The notes: a model not told the origin generated them from the sequence alone. A DNA stretch of 64,000 bases from Nocardia wallacei (GCF_014466955.1 NZ_AP023396.1:6572001-6636000); one strand, 5' to 3'; positions 57,156 to 64,000 are shown, counted from the first letter of the stretch. A program made the numbers and translations.

Positions 57156-57611
57156 ATGACCTCGCAAACCGCCCGAACCGGAACCGGTCGATACGAGGTG
57201 CCCGCTAATCGACCGCGGCTGCTCATCGCACCCGAGGAGCGGCGTTCTGCCGCCACCGACGGCACGTGGTGGCCCCACGGCGATGATCTGGTCACCGAAC
57301 TCACCGAACTGCTCCCGGTGCTCACCACCCAATTCGGGCCGATCCAGCGGGTGATCTACCACCTCGACGAATGGGTTGCCGCGCCGGGCAAGTCCGCCAT
57401 CGGGGATCGGCGGATAAGCCTCGACGGATATCGGCACAGGCCGACCGGCACCGTCGAGATTCTTCCGCTCGACGGCGGCACGCTCACGTTACTGGTCGTT
57501 CCGCCGGGCACGGCCGCTGACTCCGCCGATGCCGTCATGTCCGCCGAAACCGGTGGCGCAGAACAACGATGGGAGTCCGAGGGCGGTTCCGGTGGTTATC
57601 GCAGCCGGTAG
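57156..57611 (+). CDS. DUF5994 family protein (copy 2)
   Basis: A 151-aa DUF5994 paralogue: RPRLLIAPEERR, DGTWWPHGDDLVTELTELL, FGPIQRVIYHLDEWVAAPG and VEILPLDGGTLTLLVVPPGT. It is closest to copy 1 (shared VIYHLDEW). ATG 57156 has GAGGAG 9 nt upstream. Its last 77 bp overlap the 3-prime end of the convergent desaturase gene, so the tail (GGAEQRWESEGGSGGYRSR) is read from DNA also coding the desaturase end. Confidence 0.72.
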   Translation: MTSQTARTGTGRYEVPANRPRLLIAPEERRSAATDGTWWPHGDDLVTELTELLPVLTTQFGPIQRVIYHLDEWVAAPGKSAIGDRRISLDGYRHRPTGTVEILPLDGGTLTLLVVPPGTAADSADAVMSAETGGAEQRWESEGGSGGYRSR

Positions 57612-58812
57612 CCGCCGCGCGCAGCGCCGAAACGAGGCCGCGTCGGCCGGTCGGTCCACCGGTGTCGTCGGCGGCGCGGAGCGGGTCGCCGGCGAACTTT
57701 CGTTCCGACGCTGTCTCGGGCGCGTCGTCGCTGGTCGCGGTCAGAAAAGCGTCGGGCAGTGCGAGCTTGTGAATAGTGCGCAGGGTCAGCAGATATTGCC
57801 GCAGCAGCGGACCGGTGGTGTAGGGCAGATCAAATTTGTCACACAGTGCCCGCACCCGTTGCGCGATCTCCGCATAGCGGTTGCTGGGCAGGTCGGGGAA
57901 GAGATGATGTTCGATTTGGTAGCACAGGTTCCCACTGAGGAATGCCAGCGCCGGACCGGCGTCGAAGTTGGCGGTGCCCAGCATCTGCCGGAGATACCAC
58001 TCGGCTCGCGACTCCTCCTCGACGACTTCGGGCGTGAATTTCTCCGCGCCGTCGGGGAAGTGGCCGCAGAAGATCACGAGATAGGCCCAGAGATTGCGGG
58101 CGGTGTTGGCAGCCGCGTTCGCGGCCAGCGTGCGGCGCCACCGCCGCCCGCTCAGCAGCGGAAACAACAGATAGTCCTTGCCGACCTGTCTACCGATCTT
58201 GGTGGCGAACGACTTGGTCTGCGCGGCCTTCCGCGCGGGCGTGGCGGCGCGGTCGCGTTCGGAGTACAGATCGTGCAGGGCGATGCCCCATTCGAATGTC
58301 GCTGCCAGGAACAGATTTTGGAGCGGTTGTAGCAGCAGTCGAGGCCGCCACGGCTGGTCCCGGGTCACCCGCATGACACCGAAGCCGATGTCGTCGTCCA
58401 TGCCGAGCACGTTCGTGTACACATGGTGGCGGAAGTTGTGGGAGTAGCGCCATTGCGCCGACAGTCCGGCCATATCCCATTCCCAAGTGCCGGAATGGAT
58501 CTCGGGATCATTCATCCAATCCCATTGGCCATGGCCGATATTGTGGCCGAGTTCCATGTTCTCGATGCTCTTGGCCACCGCCAGCCCGGCGGTACCGACC
58601 AGCCATCCGGTCTTGCCCCGGCTGAGCGCGATGGTGAGCCGGGAGGCCGCGTCCAGCGCTCGCTGAAAGGTGATCGTGCGGCGGATGTATGCCGCGTCCC
58701 GGCTGCCGCGCCGCTCCTCGATGTCACGTCGGACGACATCGAGTTCGCGTCCCAGCGCCTCGACATCGGCGGGGGTCAGGTGTGCGTAGCTGCCGACTTC
58801 GGTGATTGCCAT
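57535..58812 (-). CDS. membrane fatty acid desaturase
   Basis: An acyl-CoA or acyl-lipid desaturase (425 aa) that puts a double bond into fatty acyl chains using two iron atoms. The three histidine boxes are intact: HNIGH (90-94), HNFRHH (125-130) and QIEHH (299-303). Hydrophobic helices surround them. It is close in type to mycobacterial DesA3-like linoleoyl-CoA desaturases. A reductase partner gene is not nearby. It lies 89 bp after the CsbD-like gene and probably shares its promoter. The C-terminal 25 residues overlap DUF5994 copy 2. Confidence 0.87.
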   Translation of the reverse strand: MAITEVGSYAHLTPADVEALGRELDVVRRDIEERRGSRDAAYIRRTITFQRALDAASRLTIALSRGKTGWLVGTAGLAVAKSIENMELGHNIGHGQWDWMNDPEIHSGTWEWDMAGLSAQWRYSHNFRHHVYTNVLGMDDDIGFGVMRVTRDQPWRPRLLLQPLQNLFLAATFEWGIALHDLYSERDRAATPARKAAQTKSFATKIGRQVGKDYLLFPLLSGRRWRRTLAANAAANTARNLWAYLVIFCGHFPDGAEKFTPEVVEEESRAEWYLRQMLGTANFDAGPALAFLSGNLCYQIEHHLFPDLPSNRYAEIAQRVRALCDKFDLPYTTGPLLRQYLLTLRTIHKLALPDAFLTATSDDAPETASERKFAGDPLRAADDTGGPTGRRGLVSALRAAATGCDNHRNRPRTPIVVLRHRFRRT

Positions 58813-58901
58813 AGTTCATACCCTCGTATTGCCGGGTGTCGTACCTGGCCGGACCGATGTCGGGCGCCTGCGCGAACACGCGACGCGCCTTCGGAACCGG
58901 C

Positions 58902-59075
58902 TCAGCGTTTGAATGCCTCCGCGAGCCCCTTCTTGGCTCGGTCGATGGCATTGCGGGCCTGCCGGCCAGTGCTTTCCGTCCGATGGCTGCCGTCTCCGCC
59001 TGCCTTGTCGAACAGCTTGTCCAGGTTCGCCTTCGCTGCCCGAACCTGGTGGGTGATCTTGTCGCCGATGGTCAT
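58902..59075 (-). CDS. CsbD-like small stress protein
   Basis: A 57-aa hydrophilic helical protein: MTIGDKITHQVRAAKANLD, then AGGDGSHRTESTGRQARNAI and DRAKKGLAEAFKR. The pattern of Lys/Ala/Gly-rich helices resembles CsbD, a general stress protein of unknown function. It is a clean short gene on the minus strand, ahead of the desaturase. Promoter box 4 lies 108 bp upstream with TAGACA, a 17-bp spacer and TAGGGT. Confidence 0.6.
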   Translation of the reverse strand: MTIGDKITHQVRAAKANLDKLFDKAGGDGSHRTESTGRQARNAIDRAKKGLAEAFKR

Positions 59076-59183
59076 CGGGATGGTCCCATCCCCGGATGCG
59101 CTGTGAAGCCGCGGCCGGCCGTTCGCCGACCGGTCGACGCATAAGACCGGTTATGACTACACCCTAGCCCTGAATACGACGTC

Positions 59184-59197
59184 TGTCTACAACGTAG
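59184..59197 (-). promoter_or_regulatory. CTAC-box promoter element 4
   Basis: Minus-strand CTACGTTGTAGACA: palindrome CTAC-GTT-GTAG overlapping -35 TAGACA, with -10 TAGGGT after 17 bp (59161-59166), reading toward the CsbD-like gene. A second partial copy, TTACAACGTA (59200-59209), lies on the TetR side. Confidence 0.6.
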
Positions 59198-59249
59198 GCT
59201 TACAACGTATCCATCTGCGGAATCGACGGGAGACCCGAGGAAGTCTGCG

Positions 59250-59990
59250 ATGAACGACACGAGAGCGGGGCGGTCCGGCGACCCCGAACCATCCGGCCAC
59301 CACGCCCGCGACAGCCGCGCCCACCCACTGACCCGCGCGGAAATACTGGCCGCGGCGCTCGAGATCATCGACCATGACAGCATCGAGCGGCTATCGATGC
59401 GGCGCCTGAGCCGACGGCTCAACCGGCACCCCACGGCGCTCTACCGGCACGCCGCCAACAAGGCCGCGCTACTCGACGGCGTCACCGAATTCGTCCTCGA
59501 GCAGTTGACCGTCGACTCCACCGACCCGGACTGGCATCATCAGCTGCGCGTGATAGCCCGAGATTTTCGCCGGCTCGCCGTGACGCATCCGCATGTCGTG
59601 CCGCTGCTGGTCACCCACCCGCTGACCACTCCGCTGGCGCTGCGGCCATGGGGAACGCTGCGCCCGCTGGAACATATCCTCGAGTTGCTGAGCCGGGCGA
59701 ACTTCAGCGGAAGCGACGCCCTGCGGATCTACCGGGCGCTGTTCGGATTTCTGTACGGGCATGTGCTCAACGAACTGCAGGAACTCGTCCACCTGCCGGA
59801 AGAGTCCACCGATCTACTGCGGCTCGGGCTGCACCACCTTCCGATCGGGGAGTTTCCGCTGCTGCGCGGGCTCGCCTCGGAGCTGGCCGCCTACGACGGC
59901 GTCAGCGAACTCGAACGCGGCCTGGACACTCTGCTCGCGGGCCTCGATACCACTCTCACCACGCCCGCGCCGCGACCCGATCGACCGTGA
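59250..59990 (+). CDS. TetR family regulator (copy A)
   Basis: A 246-aa repressor-type protein. The N-terminal HTH (residues about 30-75) reads TRAEILAAALEIIDHDSIE, LSMRRLSRRL and HPTALYRHAANKAALLDG; the C-terminal part is of the TetR_C_1 kind (LVTHPLTTPLALRPWGTLRP, YRALFGFLYGHVLNELQEL). It is a paralogue of the convergent gene 18 bp away. GAGGAAG lies upstream of ATG 59250, and box 4 lies between it and the CsbD-like gene, so autoregulation is plausible. Confidence 0.82.
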   Translation: MNDTRAGRSGDPEPSGHHARDSRAHPLTRAEILAAALEIIDHDSIERLSMRRLSRRLNRHPTALYRHAANKAALLDGVTEFVLEQLTVDSTDPDWHHQLRVIARDFRRLAVTHPHVVPLLVTHPLTTPLALRPWGTLRPLEHILELLSRANFSGSDALRIYRALFGFLYGHVLNELQELVHLPEESTDLLRLGLHHLPIGEFPLLRGLASELAAYDGVSELERGLDTLLAGLDTTLTTPAPRPDRP

Positions 59991-60007
59991 CCGCGCCGGG
60001 CACCCGG

Positions 60008-60775
60008 TCAACGCGGCGCGGGCGCGTCCTCCGGCCCGGGCAGCACGGCATCGCCCGACCCGGGACGGGGGGCATTGCCCGGCCCGGGCAGCGTGGCCGC
60101 GAGACCGGCCAGCAGAATGTCGAGCCCACGCTCGAGTTCCGCCGCGCCGTCGTAGCTCGCCAGTACCGATGCCAATCCCCGCACCAGCGGAAACTCCCCG
60201 ATCGGCAGCCGATATAACCCCAGCCGCAGCAGATCGTCGGTCTCCTCCGGACGTTCCACGAGTTCCTGCAACTCGTTGAGCACATGCCCGTACAGGAACC
60301 CGAACAGCGCTCGATAGATGTGCAACGCGTCGACCTCGGTGTATCCGACCCGTGTCAGCAACGCCAGCATGTCCTCCAGCAGGCGCACCGTCGCCGGCGG
60401 ACGCTGCCCCAGCGGCGTCGCCAAGGGGCGCGTCACCAACAACGGCACCGCCCGCGGATGCGCCAGCGCGACTCGCCGGAATTCCCGGGCGACGCGCCGC
60501 ACCTCCGCGACCCAGTCCGACGCCGCCGCGTCCACCGACAGCTCCGTGAACACGACCTCGGCGACACCATCGATCACGGCGGCCTTGTTCGGCACGTGCC
60601 GGTAGATCACCATCGGATCGCGGCCCACCGCCTCGGCCAGCCGACGCATCGACAAGCCCTCGACCCCGTCGCGATCCACGATCTCCAGCGCCGCGCTCAG
60701 CACCGCCGCCCGAGTCACCGGGCTGCCGCCGCGCCCAGCTCCGACCCTGTTTCCACCACTCAGCGATTCAGCCAT
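60008..60775 (-). CDS. TetR family regulator (copy B)
   Basis: A 255-aa paralogue of copy A in the opposite direction. HTH: TRAAVLSAALEIVDRDGVEG, LSMRRLAEAVGRDPMVIYRH. Ligand domain shares YRALFGFLYGHVLNELQEL and LPIGEFPLVRGLAS with copy A. The C-terminal 30 residues are a Pro/Gly repeat (PGPGNAPRPGSGDAVLPGPE) not found in copy A, coded by short GC repeats at 60030-60100. Box 5 lies just upstream of its start, between it and DUF5994 copy 3. Confidence 0.82.
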   Translation of the reverse strand: MAESLSGGNRVGAGRGGSPVTRAAVLSAALEIVDRDGVEGLSMRRLAEAVGRDPMVIYRHVPNKAAVIDGVAEVVFTELSVDAAASDWVAEVRRVAREFRRVALAHPRAVPLLVTRPLATPLGQRPPATVRLLEDMLALLTRVGYTEVDALHIYRALFGFLYGHVLNELQELVERPEETDDLLRLGLYRLPIGEFPLVRGLASVLASYDGAAELERGLDILLAGLAATLPGPGNAPRPGSGDAVLPGPEDAPAPR

Positions 60776-60817
60776 TACAGACGGACTCCATCCCTCGGAA
60801 CACCCGGCATCCCATGA

Positions 60818-60861
60818 TGTAGGTCTACAACGTTGACATACGGACTCGCACGGCGTCTACT
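60818..60861 (+). promoter_or_regulatory. CTAC-box promoter element 5
   Basis: TGTAGGTCTACA (60818-60829) runs into CTACAACGTTGACA (60825-60838). -35 TTGACA (60833-60838), 17-bp spacer, -10 TCTACT (60856-60861), then GGGAG and ATG 60890. Geometry is identical to box 2. Confidence 0.65.
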
Positions 60862-60889
60862 GAAAGTAGCCGACTCAGGGAGCAACCCC

Positions 60890-61327
60890 ATGGCACCACT
60901 CCATATCCACCGCCGGACCACCCGGCACCACAGCCCTCCTGACAACACGCCGCGACTGCGGCTCAGGCCGGAAAGCGACGCATACATCGACGGCGCCTGG
61001 TGGCCACGGTCGGGCGAACTCACCACCGAACTACCGGGCCTGCTGACATTTCTGGAGATTCGGATGGGCCCCATCCGGCGCGTCGTCTACGACCGGGCCA
61101 GCTGGGCACCCGCGCCGCCCACCTCGACCGTCGGCGGGCACGAGGTCCAACTCGACGCCTACCCGTTCGAGGCCGGCAACACGATGTATGTCTTCGGCAG
61201 CGACAACAGCATGCTCGTGCTGCAGGTGATCCTCTCCACCACCGACGACCACAGCGCACGTTCCACCCTCATCACCGCCGCGCGACGACCGGCAGCACAG
61301 GCCCTCGAAAAGGAAGCAAGCCCATGA
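60890..61327 (+). CDS. DUF5994 family protein (copy 3)
   Basis: A 145-aa DUF5994 paralogue: TPRLRLRPESDAYIDGAWWP, RSGELTTELPGLLTFLEIRM, GPIRRVVYDRASWAPAP and STVGGHEVQLDAYPF. ATG 60890 with GGGAG is preferred over an upstream in-frame start whose extra residues would be read from the promoter. The stop codon TGA overlaps the ATG of a 14-codon ORF that leads to copy 4. Confidence 0.75.
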   Translation: MAPLHIHRRTTRHHSPPDNTPRLRLRPESDAYIDGAWWPRSGELTTELPGLLTFLEIRMGPIRRVVYDRASWAPAPPTSTVGGHEVQLDAYPFEAGNTMYVFGSDNSMLVLQVILSTTDDHSARSTLITAARRPAAQALEKEASP

Positions 61328-61368
61328 CGGCAATACACGCCGCCCGATCACGAAACGCCTCACCATGA
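61324..61368 (+). CDS. 14-codon linking ORF
   Basis: ATG 61324 overlaps the stop of DUF5994 copy 3 (ATGA) and the TGA at 61366-61368 overlaps the ATG of copy 4 (ATGA). The peptide, MTAIHAARSRNASP, is too short for a domain. Copy 4 has no ribosome site of its own, so this ORF may serve to pass ribosomes from one gene to the next. It is seen in sequence; the role is inference. Confidence 0.35.
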   Translation: MTAIHAARSRNASP

Positions 61369-61811
61369 ACAGCAGCACCGGCCCACCCGCGGGTCACACC
61401 CAACCATTCGGCACGCCGACCCGCACACCACGACTACTACTGCGCGAGAACAACACCCGCGCCGGTGACATCGACGGCGCCTGGTGGCCCTGGACAGCCA
61501 ACCTCACCGCCGAACTACACGACCTGATCGCCGCCCTCACCCCACGCCTCGGCCCGATCACCGCAGTCGGCTTCGACTGGAACCGGATCAGCCGCACCCA
61601 ACGCCACATCGATCACGACGACGGCGTACACATGCACGACGCGAACACCGATCAACCCGCCGGCACCATGCGCCTGACCGCCGCCCACGGCCCCCGAGCG
61701 ACCTTGCTCGTCATCCCCTTCGACACTCCCCGCGACCGAGCCGACAACCTGATGCGTCGGGCAGCGCGCAATCCGGGCCCGCCCGTTCGAGGACCTGGCC
61801 GGGGGCAGTAA
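61365..61811 (+). CDS. DUF5994 family protein (copy 4, divergent)
   Basis: A 148-aa, more diverged member: TPRLLLRENNTRAGDIDGAW, WPWTANLTAELHDLIAALTP and RLGPITAVGFDWNRISR. The VxYxLDxW core of the other copies has become VGFDWNRIS, so some functional residue has likely changed. It is the last gene of the short copy 3 / copy 4 unit. Confidence 0.68.
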   Translation: MNSSTGPPAGHTQPFGTPTRTPRLLLRENNTRAGDIDGAWWPWTANLTAELHDLIAALTPRLGPITAVGFDWNRISRTQRHIDHDDGVHMHDANTDQPAGTMRLTAAHGPRATLLVIPFDTPRDRADNLMRRAARNPGPPVRGPGRGQ

Positions 61812-61855
61812 ACGATCTTCCGATCCAGCGGGGCGGCGCGAGATGGTGATGTCTC

Positions 61856-62307
61856 ATTGATGCCCTCTACCTGCCCGATCCCGCGGATCCGACTCGGTTC
61901 GAGTCGACCGAGTTGACTCGGGGGCCGTGGTCGCCGGATGCGCAGCATGCGGGGCCGCCTGCGGCGTTGTTGGGGTATGTGATCGAGCGCTGTGAACCGC
62001 GGGCCGGGTTCGAGTGGGGCGGGTGGCGGTCGAGATTCTGGGGCCGATCGCTCCGCTGCGGGCCGAGGCTCGGGTGAGCCGGGCGGGGCGCAGTGTCGAA
62101 TTGATGGACTGGGACGGCTACCTTTTCATCAACACGGACCTCACCGTGATGCTGCACCGCGAGCCCATCGGCAACTGGGTGTGCCTGGACGCGGCCACCT
62201 ACCCCGAACGCAGCGGCCTCGGCCTCGCGGAATCCCGCCTGTACGACGAGAAGGGGCCCGTCGGCCGCGGCACCGAGACCCTGTTCATCGCCCCACGCAA
62301 ACGCTGA
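61856..62307 (+). pseudogene. decayed acyl-CoA thioesterase-like gene
   Basis: Two thioesterase fragments lie in different frames. From 61856 frame 2 gives DALYLPDPADPTRFESTELT, RGPWSPDAQHAGPPAALLG and VIERCEPRAGFE; after about 62012 the match continues in frame 1 with GRVAVEILGPIAPLRAEARV. Then the middle of the family (about 90-100 residues) is missing: RSVELMD joins directly to WDGYLFINTDLTVMLHREPI of the C-terminal domain. The usual start codon position reads ATT. Frameshift in a G-rich run, internal deletion and lost start together mark a pseudogene. Confidence 0.7.
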
Positions 62308-62325
62308 GCCGCCCCGCCCCCGCCG

Positions 62326-62898
62326 TCACGGTGCGGAGGTGAGGTAGTGCTGGAGGGTGGGGCCGATGTCGGCGACTATGCGGGCGGGGGTCAGGGCTAC
62401 TACCGGGGGGAGTCGTAAAACGTAGCGGCACAGGGCCAGTCCCAGTACCTGGGAGGCGATCAGGCCCGCGCGGCGGGGGGCGTCGGCGGGGTCGCCGAAA
62501 CGGAGTACCACCGGGGTCAGCTGGCGGGCGAAGATCTGCTGGACGCGCTTCACGACCGCCTCGTCGGTGACCGACGAGCGCAGCAGGGTCAGCAGGATCT
62601 CGTTGCCCGGCGAGACGTCCCATAGTTCGATGAATCGTTCGGCCAGCAGTTCGCCCAGCGCGTCCGGATCCGCATCGGTGAGATCGGGCAGCGACAGATC
62701 CACGTCCAGGGCGGCCTCGAACAGGCCCTCCTTGTTGCCGTAGTAGCGCATCACCATCGACGGGTCGATGCCCGCGTCCGCGGCGATCGCTCGGATGGTG
62801 GCCTTGCGGAAGCCGTCCTCGGCGAAGCGGTGGCGGGCGGCCTCGAGGATGGCGGCGCGGGTGGCGTCGGAACGACGCTGAGGTGCATCGACAGTCAT
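62326..62898 (-). CDS. TetR family regulator of the adjacent monooxygenase
   Basis: A 190-aa repressor with HTH TRAAILEAARHRFAEDGFRK, ATIRAIAADAGIDPSMVMRY, YGNKEGLFEAAL, and a helical ligand domain (LLTLLRSSVTDEAVVKRVQQ). ATG 62898 starts next to the HTH; the frame runs on upstream through the operator. It is divergent from the FAD monooxygenase across four palindromic boxes, the standard arrangement for a local repressor of a detoxifying or catabolic enzyme. Confidence 0.85.
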   Translation of the reverse strand: MTVDAPQRRSDATRAAILEAARHRFAEDGFRKATIRAIAADAGIDPSMVMRYYGNKEGLFEAALDVDLSLPDLTDADPDALGELLAERFIELWDVSPGNEILLTLLRSSVTDEAVVKRVQQIFARQLTPVVLRFGDPADAPRRAGLIASQVLGLALCRYVLRLPPVVALTPARIVADIGPTLQHYLTSAP

Positions 62899-62987
62899 GC
62901 CAACAAATGTAGGCCAACAAGTGTTGACATGCCAGCGCGAGCGGTCATATCGTTGATGCCAACAGCCGTTGGCCAACAAATGTTGGC
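62899..62987. promoter_or_regulatory. four-box palindromic operator
   Basis: Four related 16-bp boxes occur as two head-to-tail pairs: GCCAACAAATGTAGGC (62899) with GCCAACAAGTGTTGAC (62913), and GCCAACAGCCGTTGGC (62958) with GCCAACAAATGTTGGC (62972). Within each pair the start-to-start distance is 14 bp, so neighbours overlap by 2 bp. The last box is a perfect 7+7 palindrome. Confidence 0.75.
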
Positions 62988-63005
62988 ACTCCCGAAGGAG
63001 TCGTC

Positions 63006-64000
63006 ATGACCATCCCCGCCACCACCTCGGTCGCCATCGTCGGCGCCGGCCCGGCCGGGCTCACCGCCGCGATCTCACTCGCCGACGCGGGCATCGACTT
63101 CGTCCTGCTGGACCGGCAGGCCGAGGGCGCGAACACCTCGCGCGCCGCCGTGGTGCACGCCCGGACGCTGGAGGTGCTCGACGGCTTCGGCATCGCCGCG
63201 GAGCTGCACGATCTGGGCATCGAGGTGCCGCGCTTCGTGGTGCAGGACGGCGGCTCCCGGCTGGCCACGATCGACTTCGGCGGCCTGCCCACCGCTTTCC
63301 CCTACACGTTGATGGTCGGCCAGGAGACCACGGAGGCCGTGCTGCTGGCACGCCTGCGCAAGGCGGGCGGCGATGTGCACCGGCCGTACCGCGTCACCGC
63401 CGTGCACGACGACGGCACCGGTGTCACGGTCGAATACGCCGACGCCGCAGGCGCTTCCGGCACACTGCGGGCCGATTACGTCATCGGCGCCGACGGCATG
63501 CACAGCGTGGTCCGGGAGCAGGCCGGAATCGGTTTCACCGGCGCCACCTACCCCGAGTCGTTCGTACTGGCCGATGTCCGGATGGATTGGCTGCACGCGC
63601 GCGAGGAGGTCTCGCTGAATCTGTCGCCGGAGGGCGTCACGGTGGTGGCGCCGCTGCCCGACGAGAACGGCGATCGCTACCGGGTCGTCGCGACCGTCGC
63701 CGAGGCGCCCGAACACCCCGACCTGGCCGATGTGCAGGCGATCCTCGACGCCCGGCGGCCCGGAGCGGTGGTTCGAGAGGTGTTGTGGAGCTCGCGATTC
63801 CGCGTGCACCACCGAGTGGCCGAGCATTACCGCGCGGGCCGGATCCTGCTGGCCGGAGACGCCGCGCACGTGCACAGCCCGGCGGGCGGGCAGGGCATGA
63901 ACACCGGCATCCAGGACGCCGCCGTGCTGGGCGCGCTGCTGGCGCGGGTGCTGGGCGGCGCGCCCGAGGCGCTGCTGAACGACTACGAGAAGACCCGCCG
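63006..64000 (+). CDS. FAD-dependent monooxygenase (partial)
   Basis: The first 331 residues of a class A flavoprotein hydroxylase (PHBH/rubredoxin-type aromatic monooxygenase) cut by the window end. GxGxxG: SVAIVGAGPAGLTAAISLAD; DG motif in YVIGADGMHSVVREQAG; GD motif RILLAGDAAHVHSPAGGQGM. ATG 63006 has GAAGGAG 6 nt upstream. Likely hydroxylates an aromatic or polyketide-like compound; some relatives inactivate rifampicin, but this cannot be decided. Repressed by the divergent TetR, by inference. Confidence 0.87.
   Translation, partial: MTIPATTSVAIVGAGPAGLTAAISLADAGIDFVLLDRQAEGANTSRAAVVHARTLEVLDGFGIAAELHDLGIEVPRFVVQDGGSRLATIDFGGLPTAFPYTLMVGQETTEAVLLARLRKAGGDVHRPYRVTAVHDDGTGVTVEYADAAGASGTLRADYVIGADGMHSVVREQAGIGFTGATYPESFVLADVRMDWLHAREEVSLNLSPEGVTVVAPLPDENGDRYRVVATVAEAPEHPDLADVQAILDARRPGAVVREVLWSSRFRVHHRVAEHYRAGRILLAGDAAHVHSPAGGQGMNTGIQDAAVLGALLARVLGGAPEALLNDYEKTR

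Noticed and set aside
55003..64000. Integrase or second attachment site for a genomic island
   Set aside because: No recombinase-like protein and no second copy of the tRNA 3-prime end were found in the window.

Overview
The window is about 64 kb of high-GC actinobacterial chromosome, most likely Nocardia or a close mycolate-containing relative. The evidence is near-continuous gene-order conservation with the Mycobacterium tuberculosis stretch Rv1292-Rv1329c (argS to dinG, mostly read here on the minus strand), MspA-type porins, NucS mismatch repair instead of MutS/L, the GlgE pathway, and a MurA with Asp at the fosfomycin-target position. Unlike Mycobacterium, the ATP synthase b and delta subunits are separate genes, so Nocardia fits better. 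No insertion sequence, prophage or CRISPR array was seen.

Layout. 1-18 kb: the end of dinG, a DoxX protein, an NCS2 purine permease, an unusual SRPBCC/acyl-CoA synthetase fusion, the alpha-glucan genes glgP, glgB and glgE with a foreign-looking XRE/TPR regulator between glgP and glgB, a dienelactone hydrolase, and a secreted subtilisin-inhibitor-like protein between two tandem-repeat spacers. These are followed by a thioredoxin-fold TPR protein, DUF3817 and a thiolase. 18-22 kb: methylmalonyl-CoA epimerase, a DivIVA-like coiled-coil protein, a terminator followed by copies of half its stem, then rhomboid-like / nucS / a Cys-His protein. 22.3-27.8 kb: one rRNA operon (16S-23S-5S, minus strand). 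27.9-41.9 kb: murA, PduO-type adenosyltransferase, DUF2550, two MspA porins, the complete F1Fo ATP synthase operon (atpIBEFHAGDC), wecA and tsaC. 42-54.8 kb: a SnoaL-like protein, prmC, prfA, rpmE, a small membrane protein, rho, and the overlapping thrB-thrC-hom-lysA amino-acid operon with argS.

54.9-64 kb is an accessory segment next to tRNA-Arg(CCG). It holds four DUF5994 paralogues, a 48-residue protein, a toroid-like carbohydrate-associated protein, a fatty acid desaturase, a CsbD-like protein and two convergent paralogous TetR regulators. Five copies of a 14-bp motif, YTACRNYGTWGACA, lie in the divergent promoter regions. In most the last six bases act as a -35 hexamer with a -10-like hexamer 17-18 bp away. 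I read this as one co-regulated module (inference), and it is the best candidate here for an undescribed system. Two DUF5994 genes are linked by a 14-codon ORF that overlaps both by 4 nt. The window ends with a decayed thioesterase gene and a divergent TetR / FAD-monooxygenase pair sharing a four-box operator.
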